NCBI GenBank assembly: GCA_000154345.1
Contig: DS480342.1
Location: forward strand, 35,120-99,119
Length of the DNA: 64,000 nucleotides
Source of the DNA: [Clostridium] leptum DSM 753
Lineage (GTDB): Bacteria; Bacillota; Clostridia; Oscillospirales; Acutalibacteraceae
Direction: 5' to 3'
Below, piece after piece: positions 63,966 through 64,000 of this stretch. Positions within the stretch are counted from its first letter, which is position 1. Each line of letters starts with the position of its first letter. Under the pieces are notes generated by a model that saw only the letters and a program-made list of their open reading frames with translations, searched no databases and was not told where the DNA came from. The position numbers were made by a program, and so were the translations under genes.

Positions 63966-64000
63966 GCCAAACGCTGTTAATAAAAAACGCAGTAATACTG

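Overview
The window looks like a chromosomal segment of an anaerobic, probably endospore-forming, gut-type Clostridia (Firmicutes), most likely close to Oscillospiraceae/Ruminococcaceae. This placement is inferred from the gene set, not from a search. The supporting signs are a glycogen operon with the Firmicutes-type GlgC/GlgD pair, DnaD- and DnaI-type replication proteins, SpoIID, rubrerythrin, LuxS, ClpC, moderate GC with strong TTGACA/TATAAT promoters, and abundant intrinsic terminators. I see no phage, IS element, CRISPR array or rRNA; there is one tRNA.

Layout. 1-680: a cut-off membrane-protein gene divergent from an XRE regulator. 809-2585: trmO and an aldo/keto reductase, convergent. 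3038-5936: a sugar module of cupin isomerase-like protein, LacI regulator and FucU mutarotase, with a LacI-type operator. 6345-8018: an NlpC/P60 cell-wall hydrolase. 8468-11602: an operon of aldose epimerase, XRE-cupin regulator and acyl-CoA synthetase. 11817-12486: an XRE regulator with a four-helix membrane protein. 12677-18412: adenine deaminase, SpoIID, citrate synthase and an unknown membrane protein. 18577-20597: GAPDH and D-lyxose isomerase. 20988-26828: glgB-glgC-glgD-glgA. 27340-31847: rpsF-ssb-rpsR, galU with a zinc-ribbon membrane protein, and prfB. 31850-33370: an AT-rich islet with a degenerate ABC ATPase. 33372-35437: DnaD and the DnaI-like loader, then tRNA-Gly. 36095-40251: PHP phosphoesterase, TSCPD protein, phospholipase C-like protein, luxS and an M23 peptidase. 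40533-47835: a Cys-rich mini-protein, clpC, rubrerythrin, a P-loop kinase, an XRE regulator with a divergent 49-residue membrane peptide, a type IV ABC-permease-like protein and htpG. 48060-51923: an ANT(6)-like nucleotidyltransferase and a YdjG/YdjI-like pair. 52243-56930: dnaE and pfkA. 57246-63965: GH25 lysozyme, a second type IV permease-like protein, an HD hydrolase, a DacF-like carboxypeptidase, pgi and a P-loop protein.

How it fits together. Central carbon metabolism is well represented (pgi, pfkA, gap, citrate synthase, galU, glycogen synthesis), with several sugar epimerases and isomerases beside it. Cell-wall remodelling (NlpC/P60, M23, GH25, DacF, SpoIID) is the second theme; two of these genes carry WalR-like TGTWAH-N5-TGTWAH boxes. 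Stress control is visible in sequence: a CIRCE-like element before htpG and a PerR-like palindrome before rubrerythrin.

Most promising for novelty are three small XRE-regulator/membrane-protein modules, each with duplicated operator repeats; the ABC-fold protein with all catalytic motifs eroded; and a promoter embedded in a terminator hairpin at 17155-17223. Many start codons were moved inward from the longest reading frame on ribosome-binding-site evidence. Functions rest on recognised motifs and have not been checked by database search.
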